Assembly (NCBI RefSeq): GCF_008629685.1
Contig: NZ_VWSF01000012.1
Location: forward strand, 62,001-126,000
Source: Adhaeribacter rhizoryzae
GTDB lineage: Bacteria > Bacteroidota > Bacteroidia > Cytophagales > Hymenobacteraceae
Length of the DNA stretch: 64,000 nucleotides
Direction of reading: 5' to 3'
Under the pieces are notes generated by a model. That model was not told the DNA's origin and ran no database searches. It was given only the letters and a program-made list of their open reading frames with translations. Within the stretch, counting starts at the first letter, position 1; each line of letters opens with the position of its first letter. The position numbers and the translations under genes were made by a program. Below are positions 8,294-17,900 of this stretch, in pieces.

Positions 8294-10810
8294 ATGATTA
8301 AAAAAGTTATGTTGCTGTTAATCTTAACAGCAACAGTGCTTACTGCAGAAGCACAAGTAAATTTAAATCCTTCCGGCACTAATACCCCGTTGGATTATGC
8401 CAATCCTAAACGGTACCAGATTGGGGGCATTACGGTTAGCGGGGCCAAATACCTCGATCCTAATACGCTTATTTCTATTACGGGCCTTAAAATTGGCGAC
8501 CCTATAACGGTACCCGGCGAAGATTTGGGCAAAGCCCTTAATCGTTTGTGGGACCAAGGCATTATTGGCGATGTGGAGGTTTATGTTACCAAAATAGAAG
8601 GCGAAAAAATATATCTCGATTTCTTCCTGACCGAACGTCCTCGTTTATCCAGGTTTGTGTTTAATGGCGTTAAAAAAGGCCAGGAAGATGAGTTAACCAA
8701 AAAGATAGACTTGATTCGTGGCCGGGTGGTAACCGATGCTTTAATGAACACCACTAAAAACGCGGTACAAAAATATTACCTGGAAAAAGGCTTCATGAAC
8801 GCCAAGGTAAATATTATTCCTCGCCCAGACTCGGTATTGGCCAACAGCGTAGTGTTAAATATTAATGTAGATAGAGGCGATAAAGTTAAAATAGACGATA
8901 TTACTTTTATTGGCAACGAAGCTATTCCGGATAAAAAGCTGCGAAGCAAAATGAAGAACACCAAAGAGAAGAAATTCTATAAAGTGCTCACCGCTTCTAA
9001 GTTTCAGCCTTCTAAGTTTGAAGATGATAAAAAAGCCGTAATCGATTATTATAACTCCCAAGGGTACCGCGATGCCGAAATTATTTCGGATTCGGTTTAT
9101 AATACCTCAGAAGATCGGTTAGGGGTTCAACTGCGCATCAACGAAGGACAAAAATATTATTTCCGGAATATTACCTGGCGGGGTAATTATGTGTACGACG
9201 GAAAGCAACTGGCCAGTGTTTTAGGTATTGAGCGCGGCGATGCCTACAGTAAAGAACGTTTAGAAAAACGCCTGCAATACGATCCGGCTGGTGGCGTGGA
9301 TATTTCGTCGTTGTACATGGACGACGGCTATTTGTTTTTCCGGGTAGATCCGGTTGAAGTAGCTGTGGAAGGCGACTCGATTGATATTGAAATGCGTATT
9401 TACGAAGGCGCACAAGCCCGGATTAAAGACGTAACCATTTCGGGTAATTCTAAAACCAGCGACCACGTGGTACTGCGCGAGCTTTATACGGTGCCCGGTC
9501 AAAAGTTCAGCCGTACCAATTTAATTAATTCGCAGCGGGAAATTGCCGGTTTAGGTTATTTCGACCCGGAACAAATTGGCATGAACCCAATTCCGAACGA
9601 AGCCGAAGGTACCGTAGACATTAAATATTCAGTAGTAGAAAAACCTAACGACCAGATTACCTTATCGGGTGGTTGGGGCGGACCTTACGGCCTGGTAGGT
9701 ACAGTAGGGTTGGTGCTGAATAATTTCTCAGCGCGCAAAGCAACCGATTTCCGCAACTGGCGGCCTATCCCGAGCGGCGATGGTCAGCGGTTGGCTTTAA
9801 ATATTCAGGCTAACGGTTTGCGTTACCAGTCTTATTCTTTATCGTTTACTGAGCCCTGGTTAGGTGGCCGCCGCCGGAACTCGTTTAGCGTAGGGGTTAA
9901 CAAAACCATATCCAGAAGCATTACCGGCGATAACCGCGAGCAAGGAGCTATTGTTATTAATGGCGCCAGTATTAGCTTGGGTCGTCGTTTGCGCAAACCC
10001 GATAATAATTTCTCATTATCGCACTCGCTTAGTTATAACCAATATATTACCAGCGGCGATTTTATTAATTATTACCAGTTTGGTTCTTCCGACCCAAATG
10101 CCACCCAAGCTTCAGCCAACAGTATTTCGTTTATAAATACCTTATCGCGCAGCAGCTTAGACCAGTTAACTTTCCCAAGACGTGGTTCATCGCTGAGCTT
10201 AAGCCTGAACGTAACACCACCTTACTCCCGCTTATCCGAAAATTTCGACAAGAACAAGTGGATAGAGTTTCATAAGTGGATGTTTGATGCTTCGTGGTTT
10301 ACGCCGTTATCTGCCGGTGGTAAGTTTGTCTTGAACACCCGGGCGCACTTTGGTTTCCTGAATACTTTTAGTGATAAACGCGATGTAGGACCTTTTGAGC
10401 GCTTTAAATTAGGTGGTTCTGGTATGGGGGTTGGTAACTTTATTGTGGGTACCGAGTTTGTGGGTTTACGTGGTTACGAAGACCAGTCAGTATCGCCGGT
10501 TGATCCGAAGACTGGCCAGAATACCGGTGGTATTGCGTTTACCAAGTATGTGGCCGAGGCACGCTTCCTGGTATCGCCAAATCCGGCGGCTACAGTGTTT
10601 GTGCTGGGCTTTGCCGAAGCTGGTAATAACTTTGCTTCTTACCGCAATTACAATCCATTTAAATTATACCGGTCGGCGGGGGTTGGTGCCCGTATATTTA
10701 TGTCGGCGTTTGGTTTACTTGGCTTCGATTATGGTATACCTTTTGATACATACCCAGGAAGTGAGAAGAAAGGACAGTTCCACTTTATGATTGGCCAGCA
10801 AATAAGATAG
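8294..10810 (+). CDS. bamA: Outer membrane protein assembly factor BamA
   Basis: BamA is the central insertase for outer-membrane beta-barrels. This 838-aa protein has a signal peptide (residues 1-20, ending AEA), POTRA repeats in the N-terminal half (for example ITVSGAKYLDPNTLISITG near 43-61, VDRGDKVKIDDITFIGNE near 193-210, and EGAQARIKDVTISGN near 369-383) and a C-terminal 16-strand barrel beginning near the GGWGGPYGLVG segment around residue 461. The conserved lid-loop region contains LGGSGMG and VGLRGYED. The last residues FHFMIGQQIR fit a terminal barrel strand. Two Skp-like chaperone genes follow, which is the expected functional partnership. Confidence 0.96.
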   Translation: MIKKVMLLLILTATVLTAEAQVNLNPSGTNTPLDYANPKRYQIGGITVSGAKYLDPNTLISITGLKIGDPITVPGEDLGKALNRLWDQGIIGDVEVYVTKIEGEKIYLDFFLTERPRLSRFVFNGVKKGQEDELTKKIDLIRGRVVTDALMNTTKNAVQKYYLEKGFMNAKVNIIPRPDSVLANSVVLNINVDRGDKVKIDDITFIGNEAIPDKKLRSKMKNTKEKKFYKVLTASKFQPSKFEDDKKAVIDYYNSQGYRDAEIISDSVYNTSEDRLGVQLRINEGQKYYFRNITWRGNYVYDGKQLASVLGIERGDAYSKERLEKRLQYDPAGGVDISSLYMDDGYLFFRVDPVEVAVEGDSIDIEMRIYEGAQARIKDVTISGNSKTSDHVVLRELYTVPGQKFSRTNLINSQREIAGLGYFDPEQIGMNPIPNEAEGTVDIKYSVVEKPNDQITLSGGWGGPYGLVGTVGLVLNNFSARKATDFRNWRPIPSGDGQRLALNIQANGLRYQSYSLSFTEPWLGGRRRNSFSVGVNKTISRSITGDNREQGAIVINGASISLGRRLRKPDNNFSLSHSLSYNQYITSGDFINYYQFGSSDPNATQASANSISFINTLSRSSLDQLTFPRRGSSLSLSLNVTPPYSRLSENFDKNKWIEFHKWMFDASWFTPLSAGGKFVLNTRAHFGFLNTFSDKRDVGPFERFKLGGSGMGVGNFIVGTEFVGLRGYEDQSVSPVDPKTGQNTGGIAFTKYVAEARFLVSPNPAATVFVLGFAEAGNNFASYRNYNPFKLYRSAGVGARIFMSAFGLLGFDYGIPFDTYPGSEKKGQFHFMIGQQIR

Positions 10811-10960
10811 TTAAGAATAAATTGTTTTGCCTCCTTTTTTGTTCTTCATAAATCAATAGGAAAGTGGTGGCAAAACTGGACTGATTATTGCAAGATTTAA
10901 AATAATTAGGCTTAAAAGGAACTGATTGCCCTTAATACTTGCTTTAAGGCGAAGGCAATT

Positions 10961-11662
10961 TTGAATAAAATGAAAAAGGTAGTATTTTTAGTTCTGAGCT
11001 TACTATTATTGGGGCAAGCGAGTTATGCCCAGAAGTTTGGCTACGTTGATTCAGAATTTATTCTAAGCAAAATGCCTGCTTTTGCCGCTGCTCAGAAAGA
11101 AGTAGATAAACTCGCGGAAAACTGGCAGCGTGATATCGAGACCCGGTATAAGGAAATAGATAAGCTGCACAAAAGTTACCAGGCTGAAGAAGTGCTGCTA
11201 ACCGAAGAAATGAAGAAGAAGCGGCAAAATGAAATTGCGGCGCAAGAGCAGGAAGTAAAAGAGTACCAGAAAAGAATATTTGGTTTTGAAGGACTATTGT
11301 TCCGGAAACGCCAGGAATTGATTAAACCGGTGCAGGATGAAGTTTACGATGCCATCGAAAAAGTTGCCAAGCAGCGGCAGCTGCAGATTGTTTTTGACAA
11401 ATCGGGGGCTTTGGTAATGCTGTATACAAATCCGGTACATGATTATACCGAGTATGTACTGGAAGCATTAGGTCTTGCTTCGCCGGAAAAAAATGCACCG
11501 GGTACAGATAAGCCAACGGTAAACGCTAATGATACGCCGGGTGCTGCAACCCAGCCCGACGATATGGCAGAAGAAAATGCCGTGCAACCGGGCGGGACCA
11601 ACCGGAAGCCAGCAGCTAGTAAAGCACAACCTAATAGTAAAACACAAAACAAAAAAAAGTAA
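10961..11662 (+). CDS. OmpH/Skp family periplasmic chaperone (first copy)
   Basis: Skp-like chaperones hold unfolded outer-membrane proteins in the periplasm. This 233-aa protein has a signal peptide (residues 1-23, SYAQ at the cleavage site), then KFGYVDSEFILSKMP, the family's opening beta strand, and a long charged coiled coil (about residues 45-125, rich in K, E and Q). The chain returns at LQIVFDKSGALVMLYT. A low-complexity tail after about residue 175 (P, N, A, T and terminal KKK) is extra compared with Skp. It follows bamA and precedes a second copy 22 bases downstream. Confidence 0.92.
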   Translation: MNKMKKVVFLVLSLLLLGQASYAQKFGYVDSEFILSKMPAFAAAQKEVDKLAENWQRDIETRYKEIDKLHKSYQAEEVLLTEEMKKKRQNEIAAQEQEVKEYQKRIFGFEGLLFRKRQELIKPVQDEVYDAIEKVAKQRQLQIVFDKSGALVMLYTNPVHDYTEYVLEALGLASPEKNAPGTDKPTVNANDTPGAATQPDDMAEENAVQPGGTNRKPAASKAQPNSKTQNKKK

Positions 11663-11684
11663 CACAAACGTAATTATTTAAGCA

Positions 11685-12347
11685 ATGAACAAATTTAAAG
11701 TTTTAGTGGCAGTAGCATTTCTAACGGCTGTGAGTATTTTCTCCTCGCACGCGCAAACCCCTGCCTCTCTCAAAATTGGATATACCAATGTAGAGTATAT
11801 CCTGGCGCTGATGCCGGAAGCTAAACGTATTGAATCGGACCTGAAAGCTTATAGTACCCAGTTAGAGTCTCAGTTACAGGCAAAATATAAGGAGTTCGAA
11901 ACCAAAGGCGAAGCTTACCAAAAAGGTGCTTCTACCATGACCGAAGTTATCCGGGCCGACAAAGAAAAAGAATTAATGAACCTGCGAACTTCTATTGAAG
12001 AATTTCAGAAAAATGCAGAAGTTTCGTTGCAGAAAAAGCAGCAATCTTTGTTAGAGCCGGCTTACAAAAAAATGCAGCAAGCCATTGACGAAGTAGCTAA
12101 AGATAATGGTTATACCTATGTGTTTAACTCTGATGCCGGTTACGGAACCAACGCTATTTTATTACATGCTCCCGAAGATGGTAATATTTCTGACTTAGTG
12201 TTAAAGAAAATGGGCGTTACACCTCCGGCTAAAGGTACGGCTGGTAACACCACCACTTCACCAGCTGCTAATAATACTACAGCCCCTAAGGCTACTACTC
12301 CTAGCCTGAACACTAAACCAGCTACAACTACTAAGAAGAAAAAATAA
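11685..12347 (+). CDS. OmpH/Skp family periplasmic chaperone (second copy)
   Basis: This 220-aa paralogue of the preceding gene has a signal peptide (residues 1-24, HAQ), the opening strand LKIGYTNVEYILALMPEA, a long helical hairpin (about residues 45-135) and the returning strand YTYVFNSDAGYG. The C-terminal tail, about residues 180-220, is a Thr/Asn/Ala/Pro low-complexity segment ending in KKKK. Only 22 bases separate it from the first copy, and a strong hairpin terminator follows at 12366-12402, marking the end of the uppS-bamA-ompH unit. Confidence 0.92.
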   Translation: MNKFKVLVAVAFLTAVSIFSSHAQTPASLKIGYTNVEYILALMPEAKRIESDLKAYSTQLESQLQAKYKEFETKGEAYQKGASTMTEVIRADKEKELMNLRTSIEEFQKNAEVSLQKKQQSLLEPAYKKMQQAIDEVAKDNGYTYVFNSDAGYGTNAILLHAPEDGNISDLVLKKMGVTPPAKGTAGNTTTSPAANNTTAPKATTPSLNTKPATTTKKKK

Positions 12348-12365
12348 TTTGTTTTTAGTTTAAGC

Positions 12366-12402
12366 AAAAGCCGATGTGTGAACCACATCGGCTTTTCTTT
12401 TT
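12366..12402 (+). terminator. Rho-independent terminator after ompH
   Basis: A perfect 13-bp stem (AAAAGCCGATGTG at 12366-12378 with CACATCGGCTTTT at 12384-12396) has a TGAAC loop and is followed by a T-rich run. Confidence 0.9.
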
Positions 12403-12481
12403 TAATGTAGTTTTGTGTTACCTAATATTCTAAAAATTTACGCTTGCAACGTAAAGTTTTCAGCCATTCAGAAGGTTATCT

Positions 12482-13513
12482 ATGGATACAGAAAATATTG
12501 ATATTATTCCTGACTCAGAAGAACTCTACGAGCACCACCGCATTGTAGTAGATAAAGGCCAGGCCTTGCTCCGGATAGATAAATTCCTGATGGACAGATT
12601 GCCTAATGTAACCCGCAACAAATTGCAAACGGCTATTAAAGCAGAAACGGTACAAGTAAATAATGAGCCGGTTAAAGTTAGTTATAAAGTAAAGCCGTTC
12701 GATATAATTACCATAACCTTACCCGATCCGCCCCGCGACACGGATATAGTACCGGAAAATATTCCTTTAAATATTGTTTACGAAGATGATGCGTTGTTAT
12801 TGGTAAATAAACCGGCCGGCATGGTGGTGCATCCTGCTTATAGCAACTGGACCGGTACTTTGGTGAATGGTTTAACCTATTATCTGCAAAATTTGCCTAC
12901 TACCCGCAACGGCGAAGGTCGCCCGGGATTAGTACACCGCATAGACAAAGATACCTCTGGTTTATTAGTAATAGCCAAAACAGACTTAGCTATGGCTTAT
13001 CTGGCCCGTCAGTTTTATAACCATAGTATTGAGCGTACTTATTATGCTTTAATCTGGGGTGTACCTAAAGAGAGCCAAGGCACTATTACGGGGCACGTAG
13101 GCCGGAGTTTTAAAGACCGCAAGGTAATGGCTGTATATCCGAATGGTGAGCAGGGGAAACACGCTGTTACGCATTATAAGGTATTAAAATCTTTTGGCTA
13201 CGTTTCTTTAGTGCAATGCAACCTGGAAACCGGTCGGACACACCAAATTCGAGCGCACATGAAATTTTTAGGGCATCCGCTGTTTGGCGATGCTACTTAC
13301 GGTGGTACCCAAATTCATTACGGTAAACAAACTGCTTCTTTCAAGGCTTTTGTGCAAAATGCTTTCAATATTATACCGCGGCAGGCGCTTCACGCCAAAT
13401 CATTAGGGTTTGTGCATCCGGTAAGCCATCATTTTATGCAATTTAATTCTGAGCTTCCCGATGACTTTGTACAAGTATTAAATAAATGGGAGTTGTTTGC
13501 AGATCAAGAATAA
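12482..13513 (+). CDS. RluA family rRNA/tRNA pseudouridine synthase
   Basis: This 343-aa protein isomerises uridine to pseudouridine in structured RNA. An S4 RNA-binding domain occupies about residues 28-85 (LLRIDKFLMDRLPNVTRNKL). The synthase domain follows, with catalytic Asp155 in VHRIDKDTSGLLV and the C-terminal GRTHQIRAHMKFLGHPLFGD segment. This architecture matches RluD-type enzymes, which modify helix 69 of 23S rRNA, but the exact target cannot be assigned from sequence alone. It has its own leader after the ompH terminator. Confidence 0.94.
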   Translation: MDTENIDIIPDSEELYEHHRIVVDKGQALLRIDKFLMDRLPNVTRNKLQTAIKAETVQVNNEPVKVSYKVKPFDIITITLPDPPRDTDIVPENIPLNIVYEDDALLLVNKPAGMVVHPAYSNWTGTLVNGLTYYLQNLPTTRNGEGRPGLVHRIDKDTSGLLVIAKTDLAMAYLARQFYNHSIERTYYALIWGVPKESQGTITGHVGRSFKDRKVMAVYPNGEQGKHAVTHYKVLKSFGYVSLVQCNLETGRTHQIRAHMKFLGHPLFGDATYGGTQIHYGKQTASFKAFVQNAFNIIPRQALHAKSLGFVHPVSHHFMQFNSELPDDFVQVLNKWELFADQE

Positions 13514-13861
13514 ATATTGCTTTTGAAGCCATTATAATGTAAGCACTTATTCCCTTACGTTCGCCCAATATTTTTAGAACATTAACCTTTTACTTAAGCT
13601 TCTTTATGCTACTAAAAGGCACTTGTTTTGGTATGTTTAGGAATATTAGCACAGCTGGTTATTAACTTTTAAAGCTGGTAAGTATTTCTGTTTAGAACAG
13701 GTTATGGTAATAATGTTGGTTTTATTACCGCTAATTCTAAAGCTTTTGCCTGAGATGTCGGTGAATTTGTAACAAAGACAATGGTTTACTTCAGTATAAA
13801 ATATTCAACTGCTTCTTTTATCAGGATTTTGCTTTCACTTGTTTTAAATTTATTTAAAGGC
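13514..13861. other. Gene-free stretch
   Basis: About 350 bases between the convergent rluA-type and TPR genes show no credible coding frame, tRNA or repeat. I see nothing assignable until the hairpin at 13870-13896. Confidence 0.6.
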
Positions 13862-13896
13862 CAAAATAAAAGGGCTGCTTTATACAAGCAGCCCTT
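13862..13896 (-). terminator. Terminator of the TPR gene
   Basis: A perfect 11-bp stem, AAGGGCTGCTT (13870-13880) with AAGCAGCCCTT (13886-13896), has a 5-base loop. Read on the minus strand it runs into TTTTATTTTGG, so it ends transcription of the TPR gene at 13920. Confidence 0.85.
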
Positions 13897-13919
13897 CTAT
13901 TTAATTGCATGAAGAATAA

Positions 13920-15524
13920 TTATCTTCTGGCACCTTTGCTAATAGCATCCAGGTTAGCTATACCAGTTTTGGCTTCTTTGTTAGCTGGGTCCAGTTTTAA
14001 AACATCTTGCCAATATTTACGGGCAGTAGCATAATCTTTTCCTTTATAAGCATAAAAACCTAAGAGGTAGTTTGCCGGAACCAAGTAACCCTTATAAGAC
14101 TGAACTTTAGAAGGATCTTGGTTTACTACTTTAATAAATTCTTCATAAAGTGGTTTGGCATCACCAGATTTATCGGTGTCTTTTTCATCGGCAATCCGGG
14201 CTCTTTGGAAAAGACCATGGGCGTAAGTTGGATTAGCTTTCAGAACAATGCTATATAAGCTATCAGCTTCGTCAAATTGCTGATTGGCAAAATAAGCATC
14301 TGCCAGTCTTACGTTATAAACGTTTAAGTTTTTTGGCTGAGCTGCTATTATTTTGGTATACAATGAAATAGCTTTTGCATAGTCTTTCTGCTTCACGTAG
14401 AAAGAGGCAATGTCATCCATCAGTTCCACATTAGTCGCATCCATAGCCAAAGCTTTGTCGAAGTTGGCTTGCGCTTCAGCGGCTTTATCGCCGGCGGCCA
14501 GCATACGGCCGTAGTAAGCATAGTCCGAAGCAAGTACTTTCGCAGGATCAGCTACTTTAAAGTAGTTTTCCATAGCAGTTAAAGCTTCAGCATTTTTTTC
14601 AGTTTCGTACAAAGAGTAAGCCATAACCCGGTTCATTACTGCATTTTTAGGGTCACGGGCCAGTACTTCTTGGGCTTCTTTTATAGTACCAGCATAATCT
14701 TTGGTTAAGAAAAGAAATGAAGCATATTTAGCGCGGGTATCAGGCGTATTCTCCGACATGGAAATATATTTACGCATGTTTTCGAGGGCCTGGTCGTATT
14801 TACCGGCGAAATAATACATTTCGGCTAATTCGCGGTAAGCGGGTGCATAATTAGCATCGGCTGTTATAGCAGCTTGTAAAGCAGTTTGGGCTTCGTTGAA
14901 GTTACGGGAACGTACATAAAGCTGACCTCTTTTAAAATGAGCTTTAGCGTTTTTGCTATCTATCTGCAATGCCCGGTCGTAAGCGGTCATGGCTGGGCCA
15001 CCGCCGTTTGGCTGCAGTTGCTGCACATCACCCATAACAATAAATATTTCCGGATCTTTGTTTTTAGCCAGCTCATTTGCTTTGTTCAAGTAGTCCAAAG
15101 CTTTGGTAACATCTTTTACATTGGCATCGGCGTAGGCTTGGCCAATTAACTTATAAATCTGAGGGTCTTTTTTCTTCGCCTTTACCGCATCTTCAAATTT
15201 ACTTTCGGCTTCACTCATGTTGCCTTTCAGTAAAGCGGCTTTACCGGCGGCTACCATACTAATAGCAGACTTGGCATTCATGCCGGCTGCCTGATTTAAA
15301 ATCATGGTAGCGGAATCCGTTTTACCTGCTCTTAAGTAAGCATCAGCTAAATAAAGAGATGCTTCTTCATTGTTAGATTTACTTAAGCTCTGCAGGGTCC
15401 TTGTTGCTTCTTTGTAGCGCTCTAAATCTGTTGCGCGTTGTCCGTCTTTCACCGACTGCGAAAAAGCAGTAGTTGTTGCGAAAGAGGCGCCAATCACAAG
15501 GACGTATTTCCAGTTCTTAATCAT
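13920..15524 (-). CDS. Exported tetratricopeptide repeat protein
   Basis: This 534-aa protein has an N-terminal signal-like segment (residues 1-23, ending AFS) and then about twelve to thirteen TPR-like helix pairs across the whole chain, for example KAHFKRGQLYVRSRNFNEAQ, YAPAYRELAEMYYFAGKYDQ and KNLNVYNVRLADAYFANQQF. TPR proteins are scaffolds; no catalytic domain is visible. It is the last gene of a minus-strand run after the PstS-like lipoprotein and downstream of the ExbB/ExbD/TonB operon, an order found in many Cytophagales. A periplasmic scaffold role is inference. Confidence 0.88.
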   Translation of the reverse strand: MIKNWKYVLVIGASFATTTAFSQSVKDGQRATDLERYKEATRTLQSLSKSNNEEASLYLADAYLRAGKTDSATMILNQAAGMNAKSAISMVAAGKAALLKGNMSEAESKFEDAVKAKKKDPQIYKLIGQAYADANVKDVTKALDYLNKANELAKNKDPEIFIVMGDVQQLQPNGGGPAMTAYDRALQIDSKNAKAHFKRGQLYVRSRNFNEAQTALQAAITADANYAPAYRELAEMYYFAGKYDQALENMRKYISMSENTPDTRAKYASFLFLTKDYAGTIKEAQEVLARDPKNAVMNRVMAYSLYETEKNAEALTAMENYFKVADPAKVLASDYAYYGRMLAAGDKAAEAQANFDKALAMDATNVELMDDIASFYVKQKDYAKAISLYTKIIAAQPKNLNVYNVRLADAYFANQQFDEADSLYSIVLKANPTYAHGLFQRARIADEKDTDKSGDAKPLYEEFIKVVNQDPSKVQSYKGYLVPANYLLGFYAYKGKDYATARKYWQDVLKLDPANKEAKTGIANLDAISKGARR

Positions 15525-15566
15525 TGGTTTTTATTTTAAGTTGTTAGTAATTAAAAATTGTTTTGG

Positions 15567-16508
15567 TTACTCCCTAATATTTACCAGCCTTATGGGCATT
15601 GTGGCTGGTACCAAGCCAGATTTTAAAAATATACGTTGCCCTTTGTCTCCGGCTACAAATGATGCAAAACCTGTGCCAAGACCTGCTCTGGCTTCGCGGC
15701 TTATTATATATAAGTCCCGGCGAAGCGGATAAGTTCCTGCCGCCAAGTATCCCTGAAAAGGTTGGTAATACGTATCTGGTTCGGTTGGGTTATTTTTGCG
15801 CCCAACGGCCACTACTTTTATTTTTTTCAAAAAGCCAATTGCGGTAGAATCATCAAAATCACTTATCCAGTTTACGCCAATTACGCCAATTGCATTCGGA
15901 TTGTTGGCTACATAATCTACCAATGCCGGGTTAGATTTTGAAGCAGAGGCTTTTGCCGGCAAAGGCTGTTTCTGATTTATAGAATCAATAACGTACCGGG
16001 CCGTGCTGGAATTGTTATTATCAAAAACTATTGTAATATCATTTAGTTTTGATTTCGGATTTATTTCTTTCCAGGAAGTTACTTTACCGGTAAATATATC
16101 TTTTAGCTGCGGAATAGCCAAAAGCGTGTCGGTATTTTCGGGATGCACAATTAAAGCTACACCATCTATAGCTACTTTATTTACGCGGGGAGTAATCTTT
16201 ATTTTTTTAAAGTACTCCATTTCGGATGGCGTAAGTTGGCGGGCAATAATGGCCAGGCGAGCACTATCCTGCAATAAATCTTTTATTACTTCACCTTCTG
16301 ACCTGTAAGCAGCAGTAACCTTTGCATATTTGTACAATTTTTGAAAGGTATAAACGTGCGAATCAATAATAGGTGCAAATGATTCGTCTACACTTATTTT
16401 CATTTTGCCGGAAGTAGGCGTATCGCTAATTTCGCCGGATCTGTTACACGCCGCAATACCGGTACACAGGAAAATTGCCCAGAAAAAAAGATTAAAGCGG
16501 TTATTCAT
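15567..16508 (-). CDS. PstS-like phosphate-binding lipoprotein
   Basis: This 313-aa protein belongs to the PstS-like type II periplasmic binding family. Residues 1-21 form a lipoprotein signal with lipobox IAAC (Cys21). The mature part contains ISVDESFAPIIDSHVYTF, the DIFTGKVTSWKEI segment that is diagnostic of PstS-like folds, and NNNSSTARYVID. No pstC, pstA or pstB genes are nearby, so it is not part of a complete phosphate ABC transporter here. Its position behind the TonB system suggests an envelope role, but ligand and partner are not determined. Confidence 0.86.
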   Translation of the reverse strand: MNNRFNLFFWAIFLCTGIAACNRSGEISDTPTSGKMKISVDESFAPIIDSHVYTFQKLYKYAKVTAAYRSEGEVIKDLLQDSARLAIIARQLTPSEMEYFKKIKITPRVNKVAIDGVALIVHPENTDTLLAIPQLKDIFTGKVTSWKEINPKSKLNDITIVFDNNNSSTARYVIDSINQKQPLPAKASASKSNPALVDYVANNPNAIGVIGVNWISDFDDSTAIGFLKKIKVVAVGRKNNPTEPDTYYQPFQGYLAAGTYPLRRDLYIISREARAGLGTGFASFVAGDKGQRIFLKSGLVPATMPIRLVNIRE

Positions 16509-16682
16509 TTTCTTAGTACGTAAAGTTGCAAGTGTAAATTGGATAAACCTAATCAGATTATTATGTTTTAGTTATTTTATCTCTCCTTTTACAAACCGGC
16601 TAATTGGGTTATACGATAATTGTTAAATTTCGCCTAAGTTCAATTCAAACTTACTACTTGCCGGTAGGTTGCTTTGGCTAAT

Positions 16683-16934
16683 TTAATCATTGCGCCCAGC
16701 AGATTCGTTTCCTTTAAAGTAGCGTTGGTAAGTGCGATAAAAGCGATATAAACCATATACTATTAACATCACGCCAACGCCTATTTTAGCCACAGGGTCT
16801 AAAGCTATTTGCTCTGGTGAGGAAAGTAGCAGGTATAAGCCAAGGGCCGGGTACGCAAATGTCATTAGGAGTGAAAAGTATTTTAATACCTTTTGAGCAG
16901 TGGTCTCGGATTTCTTTTCAAAGTTTTCCCTCAT
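16683..16934 (-). CDS. Small two-helix membrane protein
   Basis: This 83-aa protein has a charged N-terminus (MRENFEKKSETTAQKV), then two predicted membrane helices near residues 18-37 and 48-64, and a basic C-terminus (YRFYRTYQRYFKG). I do not recognise a named family. It lies between the tonB terminator and the PstS-like gene on the same strand, so it is probably the first gene of the unit with the PstS-like and TPR genes. Confidence 0.7.
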   Translation of the reverse strand: MRENFEKKSETTAQKVLKYFSLLMTFAYPALGLYLLLSSPEQIALDPVAKIGVGVMLIVYGLYRFYRTYQRYFKGNESAGRND

Positions 16935-17031
16935 TTTATATTCTCTTCATAATAATGATTAAAAAAGCGGTTTATTCCATAAATCAACGCTAACAAAAAA
17001 TATTTGTGGTAAAAGGTTGCTAATGGGTAAT

Positions 17032-17065
17032 AAAAAAACCGAAGTAGTAAAACTTCGGTTTTTTT
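17032..17065. terminator. Bidirectional terminator after tonB
   Basis: A 13-bp perfect stem, AAAAAAACCGAAG (17032-17044) with CTTCGGTTTTTTT (17053-17065), has an 8-base loop. The A-run and T-run ends make it work on both strands; here it ends the minus-strand exbB-exbD-exbD-tonB operon. Confidence 0.88.
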
Positions 17066-17084
17066 ATTTTATAAGCTGGTTTTG

Positions 17085-17897
17085 TTATTGTAAACCAAAA
17101 CGAACAGGTAAGGTGTAGCGGAAACTTACTGGTCTGCCGTTCTGCTTAGCAGGGGCAAACTTAGGCATCATTTTCACAACACGCATGGCTTCTTCGTCGG
17201 TTCCGCCACCCAGTTTTTTAACTACTTGCACATCCGATATTTCGCCTTCGCGGTTTACCACAAATTGTACCACAACTAAACCTTCCAAACCATTCCGTAA
17301 AGCAGCTGGTGGGTATTTCAGGTTCTTTTTGATAAACTTGTTCAGCTCGCTTTCACCACCCGGGAAAGATGGCTGCTGCTCCACAAAGGTAAAGATCTTA
17401 TCTTCTACCACTTCACCTACTTCGCTAGGTGCTTCAACTACGGTTAATACCTCTTCTTTGGTATTACCTTCAACCGTTGCAGTAGAGATTACCACATCTT
17501 CCAGTTCCTTCTGATCCGGAATTTTCTCTTCCTTACGTACCTCTTCGTCTTTTTTAATAACCGGAGGAGTAAATTTTACCGTTGATACCACTGGTGGTGG
17601 CGGTGGCGGCAAATCAGGTGGTGGTGGCGGTGGTGGTTTGTTCTCTAAAGCCGGCGGCTCTGTTAACTCTACTACTCTTTCTTCTTGTAAAACTACTTCT
17701 TCTTCATCGCCACCTAGCAGGTTGGCTATAAGAGGAGCGCTTATGAAAAGAATGAAAATAGCAATAGCAATAAATGTAGCAATGGTTACGTGTTTATTGT
17801 AAATCTTGCGAAGAAAATAAGCACCGTAAGCCTTGTTCCGCGTCTCAAAGACAATGTCGTTTAGCGACGCGGTTGAGTAATCAAGTTTAGTTTCCAT
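17085..17897 (-). CDS. TonB family energy transducer
   Basis: This 270-aa protein has one N-terminal membrane anchor near residues 38-60. A periplasmic proline-rich spacer (KPPPPPPPDLPPPPPPVV, about residues 88-105) is followed by a C-terminal TonB domain, with FPGGESELNKFIKKNLKYPP near 178-197 and the conserved EISDVQVVKKLGGGTDEEAMR. It couples the inner-membrane proton gradient to outer-membrane TonB-dependent transporters. It directly follows two ExbD genes and an ExbB gene on the same strand, with a 3-base gap to the nearer exbD. Confidence 0.93.
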   Translation of the reverse strand: METKLDYSTASLNDIVFETRNKAYGAYFLRKIYNKHVTIATFIAIAIFILFISAPLIANLLGGDEEEVVLQEERVVELTEPPALENKPPPPPPPDLPPPPPPVVSTVKFTPPVIKKDEEVRKEEKIPDQKELEDVVISTATVEGNTKEEVLTVVEAPSEVGEVVEDKIFTFVEQQPSFPGGESELNKFIKKNLKYPPAALRNGLEGLVVVQFVVNREGEISDVQVVKKLGGGTDEEAMRVVKMMPKFAPAKQNGRPVSFRYTLPVRFGLQ

Positions 17898-17900
17898 TTC